Assembly: GCA_014804995.1 (NCBI GenBank)
Contig: JAAUYS010000031.1
Coordinates: 1 to 41,002 of the forward strand
Direction of reading: 5' to 3'
Origin: Clostridia bacterium
GTDB lineage: Bacteria; Bacillota; Clostridia; Christensenellales; Borkfalkiaceae
Length of the DNA stretch: 41,002 bases
Below are positions 8,213 to 16,570 of this stretch, one piece after another; the stretch's first letter is position 1; each line of letters begins with the position of its first letter. The notes beneath the pieces are model-generated. The model did not search any database, was not told the DNA's origin, and worked only from the letters and a program-made list of their open reading frames with translations. Made by a program: the position numbers and the translations under genes.

Positions 8213-9447
8213 TACTTAACAAAATCAATTTCAAACAACCGAAGTATATCTTCCCTCTGGTAATATTCATTCCATTGTGTGCCCTGATATACTTTGTGAT
8301 GCAGACCTTCGGTGTCGGTTCGGAGGAGAAAAAGACTGTCGCTACCGACCGCATCAATACAGAGCTTCCTTCCGCCAATGCAGAGGAAGCCCACGACAAG
8401 ATGTTTGAGATGTCTCGCCGATTCAATGACGATGAGGCTTTCACTGCTGTAGGTGTTTTGGGTGAGGAACAGGAAGAGTCCGAGACAATCGATCACGGTT
8501 ATACGGAGGAGGAACTGAACCGTATCGACGCTGCCGAGGCTGAACGTCTTCGTCAGCAGCGTGAGCTGGAGGAGCTTGAAAGGTCACTTGCAGACTCGCG
8601 CAAGCATATCAACTCTTATGCTTACGGGAATGGTAATGATTCCTATTCTCCGGGATATAATAATCCTGCCGGTGGAAGTGGTGGTCACTATTCTTCATCT
8701 GATGATTTCGCTTCTGAACTGGAGGAGATCCAGCGCAGGAGTTATGAGCGTCAGAAGGCTATCGAAGCCGGATTATCTTATAATCCGGAGCAGGAGAAGG
8801 AGATTGCTCTGCATAAGCAACGTAACGATTCCATTGCCAAGGCTAAGGCTGAGGAGCGTGAGCGCAACCGTCCAAAACTTGTCATCAGGTCAACTGAAAC
8901 CAATGTCGATAAGTTCAATACTGTCGGGAGTGCCGTTGAGCAGGCGGACGCATCTCTAATCCGTGCGATGATCGATAAGACTACCAAGGCTCACGAGGGT
9001 ACTCGTCTCCGTTTCAAACTCCTTGATGATGTTACGGTCAACGGTACAAAACTTAAGAAGGGCACCTATCTCTATGGAACGGTTACAGGGTTCGGTCAGC
9101 AACGTGTTCGCGCAGCTGTTACCAGTATCCTGATCGGCGGAAAGTTCATCAATGTAAATCTGTCGGTTTTTGACAATGATGGTATGGAGGGTTTCTATGT
9201 ACCTGAGTCCGCTTTCCGTGACTTTATGAAGGAAGCGGGGGCTAATACTGTTCAGCAGAATATCAGCTTTGACAGTGGTAATGAATCCGGTTATGGTGGT
9301 ATCTCAGGTGAGGCTATAGCTCTTCAGGCGTTACAGAATCTCTATAATTCCGCTACTTCTGCCGTTTCTGCTAATATTAGGAAGAACCGTGCCAAAATCA
9401 AGTATAACACAATCGTTTACCTCATTAATTCTGACGAGGCAAGATGA
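8209..9447 (+). CDS. traM: TraM, VirB10-like conjugation protein
   Basis: A 412-residue protein with one N-terminal membrane helix (about residues 15-33). A long charged linker follows, with Gln/Glu/Arg-rich coiled coil (about 100-130) and a Gly/Ser/Tyr-rich part (about 140-165). The C-terminal domain (about 225-412) contains LLDDVTVNGTKLKKGTYLYG and FDNDGMEGFYVPESAFRDF, diagnostic of Bacteroidetes TraM and analogous to VirB10. It bridges the inner and outer membranes and interacts with TraN. It overlaps the upstream gene at ATGA and is separated from traN by a 114-bp gap with candidate regulatory repeats. Confidence 0.93.
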   Translation: MILNKINFKQPKYIFPLVIFIPLCALIYFVMQTFGVGSEEKKTVATDRINTELPSANAEEAHDKMFEMSRRFNDDEAFTAVGVLGEEQEESETIDHGYTEEELNRIDAAEAERLRQQRELEELERSLADSRKHINSYAYGNGNDSYSPGYNNPAGGSGGHYSSSDDFASELEEIQRRSYERQKAIEAGLSYNPEQEKEIALHKQRNDSIAKAKAEERERNRPKLVIRSTETNVDKFNTVGSAVEQADASLIRAMIDKTTKAHEGTRLRFKLLDDVTVNGTKLKKGTYLYGTVTGFGQQRVRAAVTSILIGGKFINVNLSVFDNDGMEGFYVPESAFRDFMKEAGANTVQQNISFDSGNESGYGGISGEAIALQALQNLYNSATSAVSANIRKNRAKIKYNTIVYLINSDEAR

Positions 9448-9561
9448 TCTATTAATTAGTAAACTATATTACTATTCATATTTATGATTAGTAGTTTAAT
9501 CATATTTAATAATAGTAATATCAATGATAATTCATAAATCAAGATATTAACCAAGATTATT
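9448..9561 (+). promoter_or_regulatory. traM-traN gap with palindromic repeats
   Basis: This AT-rich 114-bp gap is the longest within the tra operon. It holds TTAGTAAACTA at 9456-9466, close to the TTAGTAAACTAA palindromes around parA (27677, 27701, 28516), and a second imperfect palindrome, TGATTAGTAGTTTAATCA, at about 9485-9502. No clear TAnnTTTG promoter box is visible. It may be an operator or an internal promoter region for traN onward. Only the sequence similarity is seen; binding is inferred. Confidence 0.4.
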
Positions 9562-10458
9562 ATGAAACTGAAATTTCTTACGGCTGCTCTCGCCGTTATA
9601 TGCTCTGTTTCCTTAACTTCTGCCAAGGAAAAAATTTTCGTCAACTCCGATGTGACTACCCACATCGTCATGCCGGAGAATATCAAGATGGTGGATATAT
9701 CCACTTCCAAGATTGCCGGTAATCAGTGTGCCGACAATATCGTGCGTATCAAACCTTTCATCGAGGGTCAGGATGAGACTGATCCTGACTTGCGTCCTGC
9801 TCACTATCGGGAACAGGAGCTTATCGGAACGGTGACTCTCATCGGTGAGCGTCATCTCGCTCAGTACGATGTGGTATATACTTCAAATCCTCAGCGAGCC
9901 GCCTCTATTCTTCACGTCCCCTACTCACAGATGGAGTCATACATCAATCCTGATGTCTCTATGCCGGAGTCGGAGATGGCGCGTTATGCCTGGGCTGTCT
10001 ATGGCTCTGACCGGAAGTATAATCAGATTGTATCGAAGAAGCATGGCATGAAAGCGGTGGTCAACAATATCTATTCCGTGGGTGACTATTTTTTCATTGA
10101 TTATTCTCTGGAGAACAAGACGAAGATTCCTTACGCCATTGATGAGATGCGTGTGAAGCTCGTTGACCGGAAGGAGGTCAAGGCTACCAATTCTCAAAGT
10201 CTGGAGCTTACTCCTGCTTTCACACTGAATTTGGCTAAAAAGTTCAAGAAAAATTACCGCAATGTTCTGGTGCTTCCCAAACTGACTTTCCCTGATGAGA
10301 AGATGTTGACTCTCGAAATCTCGGAGAATCAGATAAGCGGTCGTGTGATAACTATGACCATACATTATGAGGATATCCTCAATGCGGACGCTTTTGACAC
10401 TGATATTCTCAATAAGACTCCCTATCATAATCAAACTCATATCTATACTGCCAAATGA
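9562..10458 (+). CDS. traN: TraN, VirB9-like conjugation protein (DUF4138)
   Basis: A 298-residue protein with a signal peptide (residues 1-21, ending TSAK). The mature protein begins KIFVNSDVTTHIVMPENIKMVDIS, and the C-terminal half contains FFIDYSLENKTKIPYAID and LPKLTFPDEKMLTLEIS, matching DUF4138/TraN. TraN is the outer-membrane-associated, VirB9-like component partnering TraM. The stop overlaps the traO start at ATGA (10455-10458), a sign of tight coupling. Confidence 0.93.
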   Translation: MKLKFLTAALAVICSVSLTSAKEKIFVNSDVTTHIVMPENIKMVDISTSKIAGNQCADNIVRIKPFIEGQDETDPDLRPAHYREQELIGTVTLIGERHLAQYDVVYTSNPQRAASILHVPYSQMESYINPDVSMPESEMARYAWAVYGSDRKYNQIVSKKHGMKAVVNNIYSVGDYFFIDYSLENKTKIPYAIDEMRVKLVDRKEVKATNSQSLELTPAFTLNLAKKFKKNYRNVLVLPKLTFPDEKMLTLEISENQISGRVITMTIHYEDILNADAFDTDILNKTPYHNQTHIYTAK

Positions 10459-10952
10459 AAACTGCCGGTAAATTCAAATTATATGTTAAGACTCTTCTTG
10501 TGAGTCTTGTCTGTATGGTAAGCGGACTGTCTGCATCCGCTGATAACAAGTTGACTGTAAATGCAGGTTTCCTTTTCCCCTCTACCCTGAACGCCTCTAT
10601 CGGTTATGAATATCCTTTCTCTTACGGTAAGGCTTTTGAAGCTTTCGGTGAGATCGGAAATCATTGGAAATCCGGTCAGGGTCAGTTCTGGAAAGGATAT
10701 TATTGGGACGGAGGTATTCTCTACAAGCATCAGCTGAAGAGATTCAAGAACGCTAATTTCCGTTTACGTGGCGGTCCGATTTTTGGTGCTACCGAACAAA
10801 AGTTTTTCCTCGGTCTTGAAGCCGGGTTTGAGTATAATTATATCTTCGCAAGCGGTGTGGAGTTCTCTATCATTCAGAAGAACAATGTATGCTTCCTGCA
10901 CGGAGATCTTTTCAAGAACGGACTCCTGGTAGGGGTCACTATCCCCTTCTAA
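10455..10952 (+). CDS. traO: TraO conjugation outer-membrane-type protein
   Basis: A 165-residue protein with a signal peptide (to about residue 29, LSASA). The mature part alternates aromatic and glycine residues in beta-strand patterns (NAGFLFPSTLNASIGYEYPF, GGPIFGATEQKFFLGLEAGF) and ends in Phe, typical of small outer-membrane beta barrels. It matches the TraO family located after TraN in Bacteroidetes conjugative elements. It starts within the traN stop codon. Confidence 0.87.
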   Translation: MKTAGKFKLYVKTLLVSLVCMVSGLSASADNKLTVNAGFLFPSTLNASIGYEYPFSYGKAFEAFGEIGNHWKSGQGQFWKGYYWDGGILYKHQLKRFKNANFRLRGGPIFGATEQKFFLGLEAGFEYNYIFASGVEFSIIQKNNVCFLHGDLFKNGLLVGVTIPF

Positions 10953-10954
10953 AT

Positions 10955-11185
10955 ATGAAGAAATATAAATTTGAACATATGGATGAGCGCGTCATAGATG
11001 ATGTTGTTGATGCCCCAAATAAATTGGTTTATATATTCTCGGAGCATTATCAAAATCTTGCAATTGATACGGAAGAGGATATTTCTCATATATCTGAGGC
11101 TATCAAGAGTTTACGGGAGATATGTAATGAAGGAGTCAGGGAAGTTTTCGGAAGACATAATTCGATTTCTGATTCAGATAGCTAA
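10955..11185 (+). CDS. Small acidic hypothetical protein
   Basis: A 76-residue acidic protein beginning MKKYKFEHMDERVIDD at ATG 10955. No membrane helix or signal peptide is visible. It begins 2 bp after the traO stop and ends 8 bp before the coupling-protein gene, so it is probably cotranscribed with both. A longer frame from 10889 exists but would run through the traO C-terminus and is less likely. Family unknown. Confidence 0.65.
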   Translation: MKKYKFEHMDERVIDDVVDAPNKLVYIFSEHYQNLAIDTEEDISHISEAIKSLREICNEGVREVFGRHNSISDSDS

Positions 11186-11193
11186 AAAATGCC

Positions 11194-13503
11194 ATGAGCA
11201 CAGAAGAAACCAAGGAACAACAAATGATGTATAACTACTTCCGTAGCTGCATCTATATTTTCCTGATTATCGAGATTGTTATGAACCTGCCGATTACGGC
11301 TGATAACCGTATCACTGGATTCATCCTCGAACTTCTCGCAAGATTCAAGATATTTAATTCCGTAGCGGGATGTAAGATTGCTGAACTGGTCTGTATCTGT
11401 ATTGTGGCTATCGGCACCAAGGCGAAGAAAGCAATGAAGTTCAATGTCCGTACTATGGTGGTATATCCGGCTTTGGCAGGTGTGCTTCTCGTAGGATTGT
11501 GCTTTGTATTTCATCACGGTGAATGGGGTGTGTCGATGTTCGGTTTCCCGGCAAACCGTGTACTGTATGCCTTCTGTTCTGTGGTGGGTACTATGCTTTT
11601 CCATCAGGGGCTTGACGGTATAGCTAAGTATTATAATCTTAAGGTCGGCGAGGATCGTTTCAACTTCGAGAATGAATCTTTCGAGCAGTCAACTGTCAAG
11701 GCTGAGACACCTTATTCGGTGAATATCCCTATGCTCTACTATTTCAAGAAGAGGATGCACCAAGGATGGATAAACATTATCAATCCGTTCCGAGGTACTA
11801 TCGTATTGGGTACACCTGGATCTGGTAAGTCATTCGGTATCATTGACCCCTTTATCAGACAGCACGCTGAAAAGGGTTTTGCCATGATGGTTTACGATTA
11901 TAAGTTTCCCACGCTTGCGAAGACACTTTTCTATCAGTTCTGTAAGAACCGTAAGAGTGGAAAATTGCCGAATGACTGCGGCTTCCGTATCGTAAACTTT
12001 ACGGATGTGGAGTATTCAAACCGTATCAATCCTATACAGAGAAAGTACATTCCTGACCTTGCAGCTGCATCTGAGACGGCAGCCACTCTGCTTGCCTCCC
12101 TCAATAAGGGTGGTGGAGAGAAGAAAGGTGGTTCGGAGGCGTTCTTCACCAATTCTGCTGAAAACTTTCTTGCGGCTATCATCTATTTCTTTGTCAATTT
12201 CCACCCTGTCGGTTTCAAGAATGGTCGTAAACTCCGCCGTATGATTTTACATGAGGGAAAGAAATTGGAGATTGTGATACGCAACTGGGATGATTTCAAT
12301 GCTCTTGATGAGAATGGTGAGGTGGTTCTCGATTTCGTGAATGAGGATGGAATCGATGTCTCTACTGATGAGGATAGACTTTTCGTTGACCTTAACGGAT
12401 TTGAATATAAGGACTGCAACGGTAAGCAGATTAAGATTGACCGTTGCTGGTATGAGGATGATAAGGGTAATGAGGTTGAGCCGGACACTATAACCGGTGA
12501 GTTCTCTGATATGCCCCACGTTCTGTCGTTCCTCGGAAGACCTTACGATGAAGTGTTCAATATTCTGATGCAGGATGATAAGATTGCATCTCTTATGGCT
12601 CCCTTCCAGTCCGCTTACAAGAATAAGGCTAATGACCAGTTGGAAGGTATGGTCGGTACGCTCCGTGTCAATGCCGCACGGCTCGTTTCTCCGGAAGCTT
12701 TCTGGGTTTTTACCGGGGATGATTTCGACCTCAAGATTTCAGATCCGAAAAGTCCGAGTTATCTTGTGATTGCCAATGACCCGGAGAAAGAACAGGTAAT
12801 TGGCTCACTTAATGCACTTGTGTTGAATCGTCTGATTACCCGTGTCAATTCCAAGGGGAATATTCCTGTGAGTATCATTGTCGATGAGTTACCAACTCTA
12901 TACTTCCATAAGATTGACCGTCTTATCGGTACTGCCCGAAGCAATAAGGTTGCCGTGACTCTAGGTTTTCAGGAGTTGCCTCAGTTGGAGGCGGATTACG
13001 GCAAGGTGGGTATGCAGAAAATCATCACTACCTGCGGTAATATCTTTATGGGAGCTGCCCGTAATAAGGAAACTTTGGAATGGGCGCAGAATGATGTGTT
13101 CGGTAAGGCGAAGCAGACTTCTACCTCAATCACTATCAATGATTCCAAGGTATCGACTTCTATCTCTGAGAAACTTGATTATTTGGTTCCGGCAGCGAAG
13201 ATTGCTGATATGGCTACCGGCTGGCTGGCAGGTCAGGCTGCGCGTGATTTCACAGCTACCGACAAGTCTATGCTGAATAATTTCGACATCGAGCAGTCGG
13301 AGGAGTTCAAGACCACTAAGTATTTCTGCAAGACCCACTTCGATATGAAGGCTATCAAGGATGAGGAAGACCATTATGTGGAGCTTCCCAAAATCTATGA
13401 GTTCAAGGATGCACGGGAGAAGGAGATTATGCTGAACCGTAACTTCAAGCGTGTCAATCAGGAAGTGGAGTCTATGGTGAAGGAACTTCTCGGAATGGCT
13501 TAA
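11194..13503 (+). CDS. mobC: VirD4-type coupling protein (MobC/TraG family T4CP)
   Basis: A 769-residue coupling protein that delivers relaxase-bound DNA to the secretion channel. It has N-terminal membrane helices (about residues 20-38, 55-72, 87-105 and 113-130), then Walker A GTPGSGKSFG at about 205-214 followed by MMVYDYKFPTLAK. Walker B VSIIVDELPT is at about 559-568, followed by a TLGFQELPQLEADYG segment. This pattern matches the Bacteroidetes 'MobC' coupling proteins. An acidic insert rich in Asp and Glu occupies about residues 355-435. It is downstream of the tra operon, but no relaxase gene lies next to it, where one is often found. Confidence 0.92.
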   Translation: MSTEETKEQQMMYNYFRSCIYIFLIIEIVMNLPITADNRITGFILELLARFKIFNSVAGCKIAELVCICIVAIGTKAKKAMKFNVRTMVVYPALAGVLLVGLCFVFHHGEWGVSMFGFPANRVLYAFCSVVGTMLFHQGLDGIAKYYNLKVGEDRFNFENESFEQSTVKAETPYSVNIPMLYYFKKRMHQGWINIINPFRGTIVLGTPGSGKSFGIIDPFIRQHAEKGFAMMVYDYKFPTLAKTLFYQFCKNRKSGKLPNDCGFRIVNFTDVEYSNRINPIQRKYIPDLAAASETAATLLASLNKGGGEKKGGSEAFFTNSAENFLAAIIYFFVNFHPVGFKNGRKLRRMILHEGKKLEIVIRNWDDFNALDENGEVVLDFVNEDGIDVSTDEDRLFVDLNGFEYKDCNGKQIKIDRCWYEDDKGNEVEPDTITGEFSDMPHVLSFLGRPYDEVFNILMQDDKIASLMAPFQSAYKNKANDQLEGMVGTLRVNAARLVSPEAFWVFTGDDFDLKISDPKSPSYLVIANDPEKEQVIGSLNALVLNRLITRVNSKGNIPVSIIVDELPTLYFHKIDRLIGTARSNKVAVTLGFQELPQLEADYGKVGMQKIITTCGNIFMGAARNKETLEWAQNDVFGKAKQTSTSITINDSKVSTSISEKLDYLVPAAKIADMATGWLAGQAARDFTATDKSMLNNFDIEQSEEFKTTKYFCKTHFDMKAIKDEEDHYVELPKIYEFKDAREKEIMLNRNFKRVNQEVESMVKELLGMA

Positions 13504-13541
13504 CTTAATCCTAACATATATACTTTTTTCATCTCTAACCA

Positions 13542-14258
13542 ATGGCTTCTATGTCATCTTTCAATGTGCCACTCTCGCTCCGGCTGAGCGGGAGTGGTCT
13601 TAAATTAATAGCGGTTATCTCTATGGTAATCGATCATATTGCATGGTTCTTCATAGAACCTGACACTCCGGCTTACCATCTGATGCGTACTGTCGGGAGA
13701 ATTGCCTTCCCGGTATTCGCTTTCCTGATTGCCGAGGGTGCTGCTTATAGTCGGAATCGTTGGCGATACTTCCTTCTACTGTTGGGGTTCGGCTTTGTAA
13801 GTGAAATCCCTTGGATGTTTGCTACCGGTCTTGACGGCAGTCATAATGTGATGTTTACCTTGGCAATGGGTCTATTGGCAATCTGTGTATTTGACCGGCT
13901 GTGTGAACACGGACCGATATGCTTTGTTGCAATGTTATGCTTTTGCGTACTTGCATACTACCTCAGGTCTGATTATGACTGGCGCGGAGTTTTGATGATC
14001 ATCCTCTTCTATATGCTCCGGTTTCAGACTTCTTGCCCTTGGACTCCTAAAAGCCTTATTCATTTTCCCTCACAGTCATTACTCCAGGTCCTATTCACTT
14101 TTCCGCTTATGATGCACTATGGATTTATAGGGGCAATCCTCGCTTCATTCGTAATCATCCTTTATGACGGCTCTCGTGGAAATATTAAAGGCATAGTAGC
14201 TAAATATAGCTTCTACGCCTTCTATCCGGTACACCTACTTTTATTTAGTTATATATAG
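13542..14258 (+). CDS. traX: TraX family membrane acetyltransferase
   Basis: A 238-residue polytopic membrane protein with about seven helices. The N-terminus SGSGLKLIAVISMVIDHIAWFF and the motif GRIAFPVFAFLIAEGAAYS followed by RNRWRY are characteristic of TraX. In F plasmid TraX acetylates the pilin N-terminus; here the substrate is unknown. It starts 38 bp after the coupling-protein gene on the same strand and meets the minus-strand antitoxin gene tail to tail (8 bp gap), so it closes the transfer block. Confidence 0.9.
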   Translation: MASMSSFNVPLSLRLSGSGLKLIAVISMVIDHIAWFFIEPDTPAYHLMRTVGRIAFPVFAFLIAEGAAYSRNRWRYFLLLLGFGFVSEIPWMFATGLDGSHNVMFTLAMGLLAICVFDRLCEHGPICFVAMLCFCVLAYYLRSDYDWRGVLMIILFYMLRFQTSCPWTPKSLIHFPSQSLLQVLFTFPLMMHYGFIGAILASFVIILYDGSRGNIKGIVAKYSFYAFYPVHLLLFSYI

Positions 14259-14265
14259 CCATCCT

Positions 14266-14589
14266 TTATTTTAAAACAGAGGCAACAGTAGGTATGAACT
14301 GTAAGCCTAAGACAGCTGCTATCCTGAAGAAACTTGATAACTGTATATCCGCCTTCCCTTTTTCCACTCTCGCTATATATGTCTGCTCACGACCTATCTT
14401 CTCCGCAACCTCTCGCTGTGTTAATTTCAACTCTCGTCTTCGTTCACGCAGGATTGTTCCATAATACCATGCTATCGCCTTGGCATTAAATTCCTCCCTT
14501 TCAGCAGTTCCGGAGCTGCCATACTTACTGTCAAGCATTTCATCTGCTGTCGGCAATGCTGCCAATTTATTTTCATCTATCTTTATCAT
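14266..14589 (-). CDS. higA: HigA-like antitoxin, XRE-family HTH protein
   Basis: A 107-residue protein with a C-terminal XRE helix-turn-helix: RRRELKLTQREVAEKIGREQ then TYIARVEKGKADIQLSS (about residues 52-90). The N-terminal 45 residues would contact the toxin. The start codon overlaps the stop of the upstream toxin gene (14586-14589), so the order is toxin then antitoxin, as in higBA. It should repress its own promoter. It also gives the element a post-segregational maintenance function (inference from the family). Confidence 0.88.
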   Translation of the reverse strand: MIKIDENKLAALPTADEMLDSKYGSSGTAEREEFNAKAIAWYYGTILRERRRELKLTQREVAEKIGREQTYIARVEKGKADIQLSSFFRIAAVLGLQFIPTVASVLK

Positions 14590-14945
14590 TCTGCATAACG
14601 TTTTAATATCCGTAATCCTTTTTCTATCTCCTTTTTATAATCCTTTGATGATTTCTTTTGAAAGCCATTCAGAAGGATTATGCGTCTTGCCTCTATGAGA
14701 TTGCTGTGATCAATCGCGAACATGACAGTTCTATACTCATTGTTTCCAACAGAAACCCTCATTTCATAGAGTTCAGTTTTTTCTATATGTTTTACAAATT
14801 TTGTGGTTATGTTATAAACTGTGCCAACTATCTGTAGAACATAGTCACATTTCATCTTTACTTTATCCGGCAAAGATTGATAGAACTCCTCAAATTCAGG
14901 TGTTCTATATAATTGTCTAAGTGGTGGTATCTCGTCTTCTTTCAT
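14586..14945 (-). CDS. higB: HigB/RelE-type toxin (Gp49-like)
   Basis: A 119-residue basic protein of the RelE/HigB (phage Gp49-like) family. The core YELRVS-type strand is seen as YEMRVSVGNNEYRTVMFAID (about residues 63-82), followed by ILLNGFQKKSSKD with the conserved F-x-K-K-S/T segment near 94-101 and a basic C-terminal helix. Such toxins cleave mRNA at the ribosome. It is translationally coupled to the antitoxin downstream. Its start is only a few bases from the predicted promoter -7 box, so the mRNA may be nearly leaderless. Confidence 0.88.
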   Translation of the reverse strand: MKEDEIPPLRQLYRTPEFEEFYQSLPDKVKMKCDYVLQIVGTVYNITTKFVKHIEKTELYEMRVSVGNNEYRTVMFAIDHSNLIEARRIILLNGFQKKSSKDYKKEIEKGLRILKRYAE

Positions 14946-14949
14946 AACG

Positions 14950-14981
14950 CAAATATAACTAATTAGTTCTATTTATCCAAA
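14950..14981 (-). promoter_or_regulatory. higBA promoter with palindromic operator
   Basis: Read on the minus strand, TTTG (14981-14978) is followed after 20 bp by TATATTTG (14957-14950), which fits the Bacteroidetes TTTG-N19/20-TAnnTTTG consensus. A perfect 12-bp palindrome, AACTAATTAGTT (14957-14968), lies in the spacer and is a likely HigA operator. The toxin ATG follows within 5 bp of the -7 box. Confidence 0.6.
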
Positions 14982-15018
14982 TATTTTATATTATTTCTGC
15001 TTTGATTCACAAACATTT

Positions 15019-15687
15019 TTATAGTTGTTTCAACACTCTTATCACAGCCTGAATATACCCTTTATCCTCGGCATAGCCAATATCTCGTAGCCAAAGCAGA
15101 TAGTTTCCTCCCTTGTATTTATACTGCACTTTGGAGTAATATGCTGCCACGGATTCTGTCCAGTGGTCAAACTCATAGTAGGTCTTTGTCCGTGGATTGG
15201 TCAGACCGAATAGATTGTTCTTATTCCGACATACTGATGACTTAAACCAACCGGTTTCAAGGATTGCCTGTGCCAGAACTATCTTTGGATATTTAATTCC
15301 ATTATTCTTGATTTCTCTAAGCAAGTTCGGAATGGTTAGTTCCGGCAAGTCATTTCCTACCTTATTATCCCTCTTGGAAGCATTCGTACGTGGTATTCTT
15401 CCCCTTGCTTCTGCGTAAGTTATACCCTTTTCAGAAGACGTGTAAGTGTAACATTTTTGTGCATATACCTTAGTTTTAGGATATTCTGATACCTTATTTC
15501 CATAGGTTTCCGTTACCTGAATACTATCAACACACTCCTCGGTATGAATCATTGTATCAACACTTTGCACCAACTTGCCTTTATTAGAATAAGGGATCTC
15601 ATTCTCTTTGGTAATCGTATAAAATTCCGCTCGTCCCACTAAGGGTATCAGCATCAGCAGAATTACTAATATTTTCTTGTCGCACAT
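15019..15687 (-). CDS. Secreted glucosaminidase-domain muramidase
   Basis: A 222-residue protein with a signal peptide (residues 1-20, LVGRA). The C-terminal half is a glucosaminidase domain (pfam01832 type): KYPKIVLAQAILETGWFKSS at about 138-157, with the family glutamate in the ILETGW motif, then NNLFGLTNPR and an aromatic block ending WLRDIGYAEDKGY. It would open peptidoglycan locally for assembly of the conjugation channel, a role usually filled by a lytic transglycosylase. It is divergent from the 15780 operon and shares a 92-bp intergenic region with it. Confidence 0.87.
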   Translation of the reverse strand: MCDKKILVILLMLIPLVGRAEFYTITKENEIPYSNKGKLVQSVDTMIHTEECVDSIQVTETYGNKVSEYPKTKVYAQKCYTYTSSEKGITYAEARGRIPRTNASKRDNKVGNDLPELTIPNLLREIKNNGIKYPKIVLAQAILETGWFKSSVCRNKNNLFGLTNPRTKTYYEFDHWTESVAAYYSKVQYKYKGGNYLLWLRDIGYAEDKGYIQAVIRVLKQL

Positions 15688-15779
15688 TTCTTTATATCAC
15701 TTTATCGGTGGATAATTTTGTATCGAAATATGCGGTTTAGCCACTGCAAAATTAGTAATCATTTTTGAATAATTAGTAA
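15688..15779. promoter_or_regulatory. Divergent promoter region, 15687 (-) and 15780 (+)
   Basis: Two -7-like boxes are visible: TAATTTTG at 15713-15720 on the plus strand, about 60 bp before the start at 15780, and TAATTTTG on the minus strand at 15754-15747, about 60 bp before the start at 15687. The matching -33 elements are weak. TTAGTAA occurs twice (about 15752 and 15773), resembling half of the TTAGTAAACTAA palindrome seen near parA. Confidence 0.5.
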
Positions 15780-16565
15780 ATGGAAGAGAATAAAAATTCC
15801 ACTGCACTGCCCTATGAGAAGCTACGTTTGCTCGGTATTGATAGGGAAAAGGCAGATTTACTCCCCTCCGATGTTAAGAAGGCTTTGATTTCCGGCGAAG
15901 TCACTCCTTTGTTACAGGTTTCCATCAATGCCAGGAACGGTGATGTAATCACCTTGCCCCTCAAACTCCAGATGACAGCGGACAGTCAGGGGAATCCGGC
16001 TTTGATGGCTTACCCTGTACGCGCTGAACTTGACGAGAGCCGTAACGCATTCCTCCGTCTTACTCCACAGGAGGTGGAGAAACTTAATAAGGGAGATGTG
16101 ATTCAGAAAGCCATTGATGTCAACGGGGAGAAAACTCAGCAGTATCTCCAGCTTGATCCGGAGACCAAATCAATAATCCATAGGCGTATCACCGAAATCA
16201 AGATTGAGGAAAAGGTACGCGAAATGGAGAAGGTCAACGATATTGAGCTTGGTACACAGCAGAAACAGTCTATCCGTGAAGGAAAACCGATGGAACTCAA
16301 TGTCGGCGATCAGAAAGTCACTGTCGGCATAGACCTTAAAGAACCGCAGGGATTCAAGGTTATCCAAGGCGATATGAGGGAGTGGGAACGTCAGCAAAAG
16401 ATTAAGTATGATATGGAACATCCTGAATATGTCGGACTTGTAATGACTGACCGTAACCGATGGGAGTATCAGCAGGTTGTTGACCGTGATTCACGAGACC
16501 GTGCCCTGCGTTTTGACCTCGTAAAAGATCGTAATGAAAAACGCTCTGAAGGAGTGAAACTCTGA
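15780..16565 (+). CDS. DUF4099/DUF3945 domain protein
   Basis: A 261-residue soluble protein. The N-terminus (YEKLRLLGIDREKADLLPSD, then VKKALISGEVTPLL) is the DUF4099 signature. Residues of about 40-120 continue with a beta-rich part, and the C-terminal half has DUF3945-like helical sequence (LGTQQKQSIREGKPMELNVG at about 157-176). These families occur in Bacteroidetes mobile elements next to topoisomerase, primase and antirestriction genes; their function is not known to me. It leads the operon running to 23594 and is followed after 5 bp by a gene of related composition. Confidence 0.8.
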   Translation: MEENKNSTALPYEKLRLLGIDREKADLLPSDVKKALISGEVTPLLQVSINARNGDVITLPLKLQMTADSQGNPALMAYPVRAELDESRNAFLRLTPQEVEKLNKGDVIQKAIDVNGEKTQQYLQLDPETKSIIHRRITEIKIEEKVREMEKVNDIELGTQQKQSIREGKPMELNVGDQKVTVGIDLKEPQGFKVIQGDMREWERQQKIKYDMEHPEYVGLVMTDRNRWEYQQVVDRDSRDRALRFDLVKDRNEKRSEGVKL

Positions 16566-16570
16566 TCGCT

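Noticed and set aside
9937-10440. 167-codon minus-strand open frame inside traN
   Set aside because: Antisense shadow of a well-supported gene.
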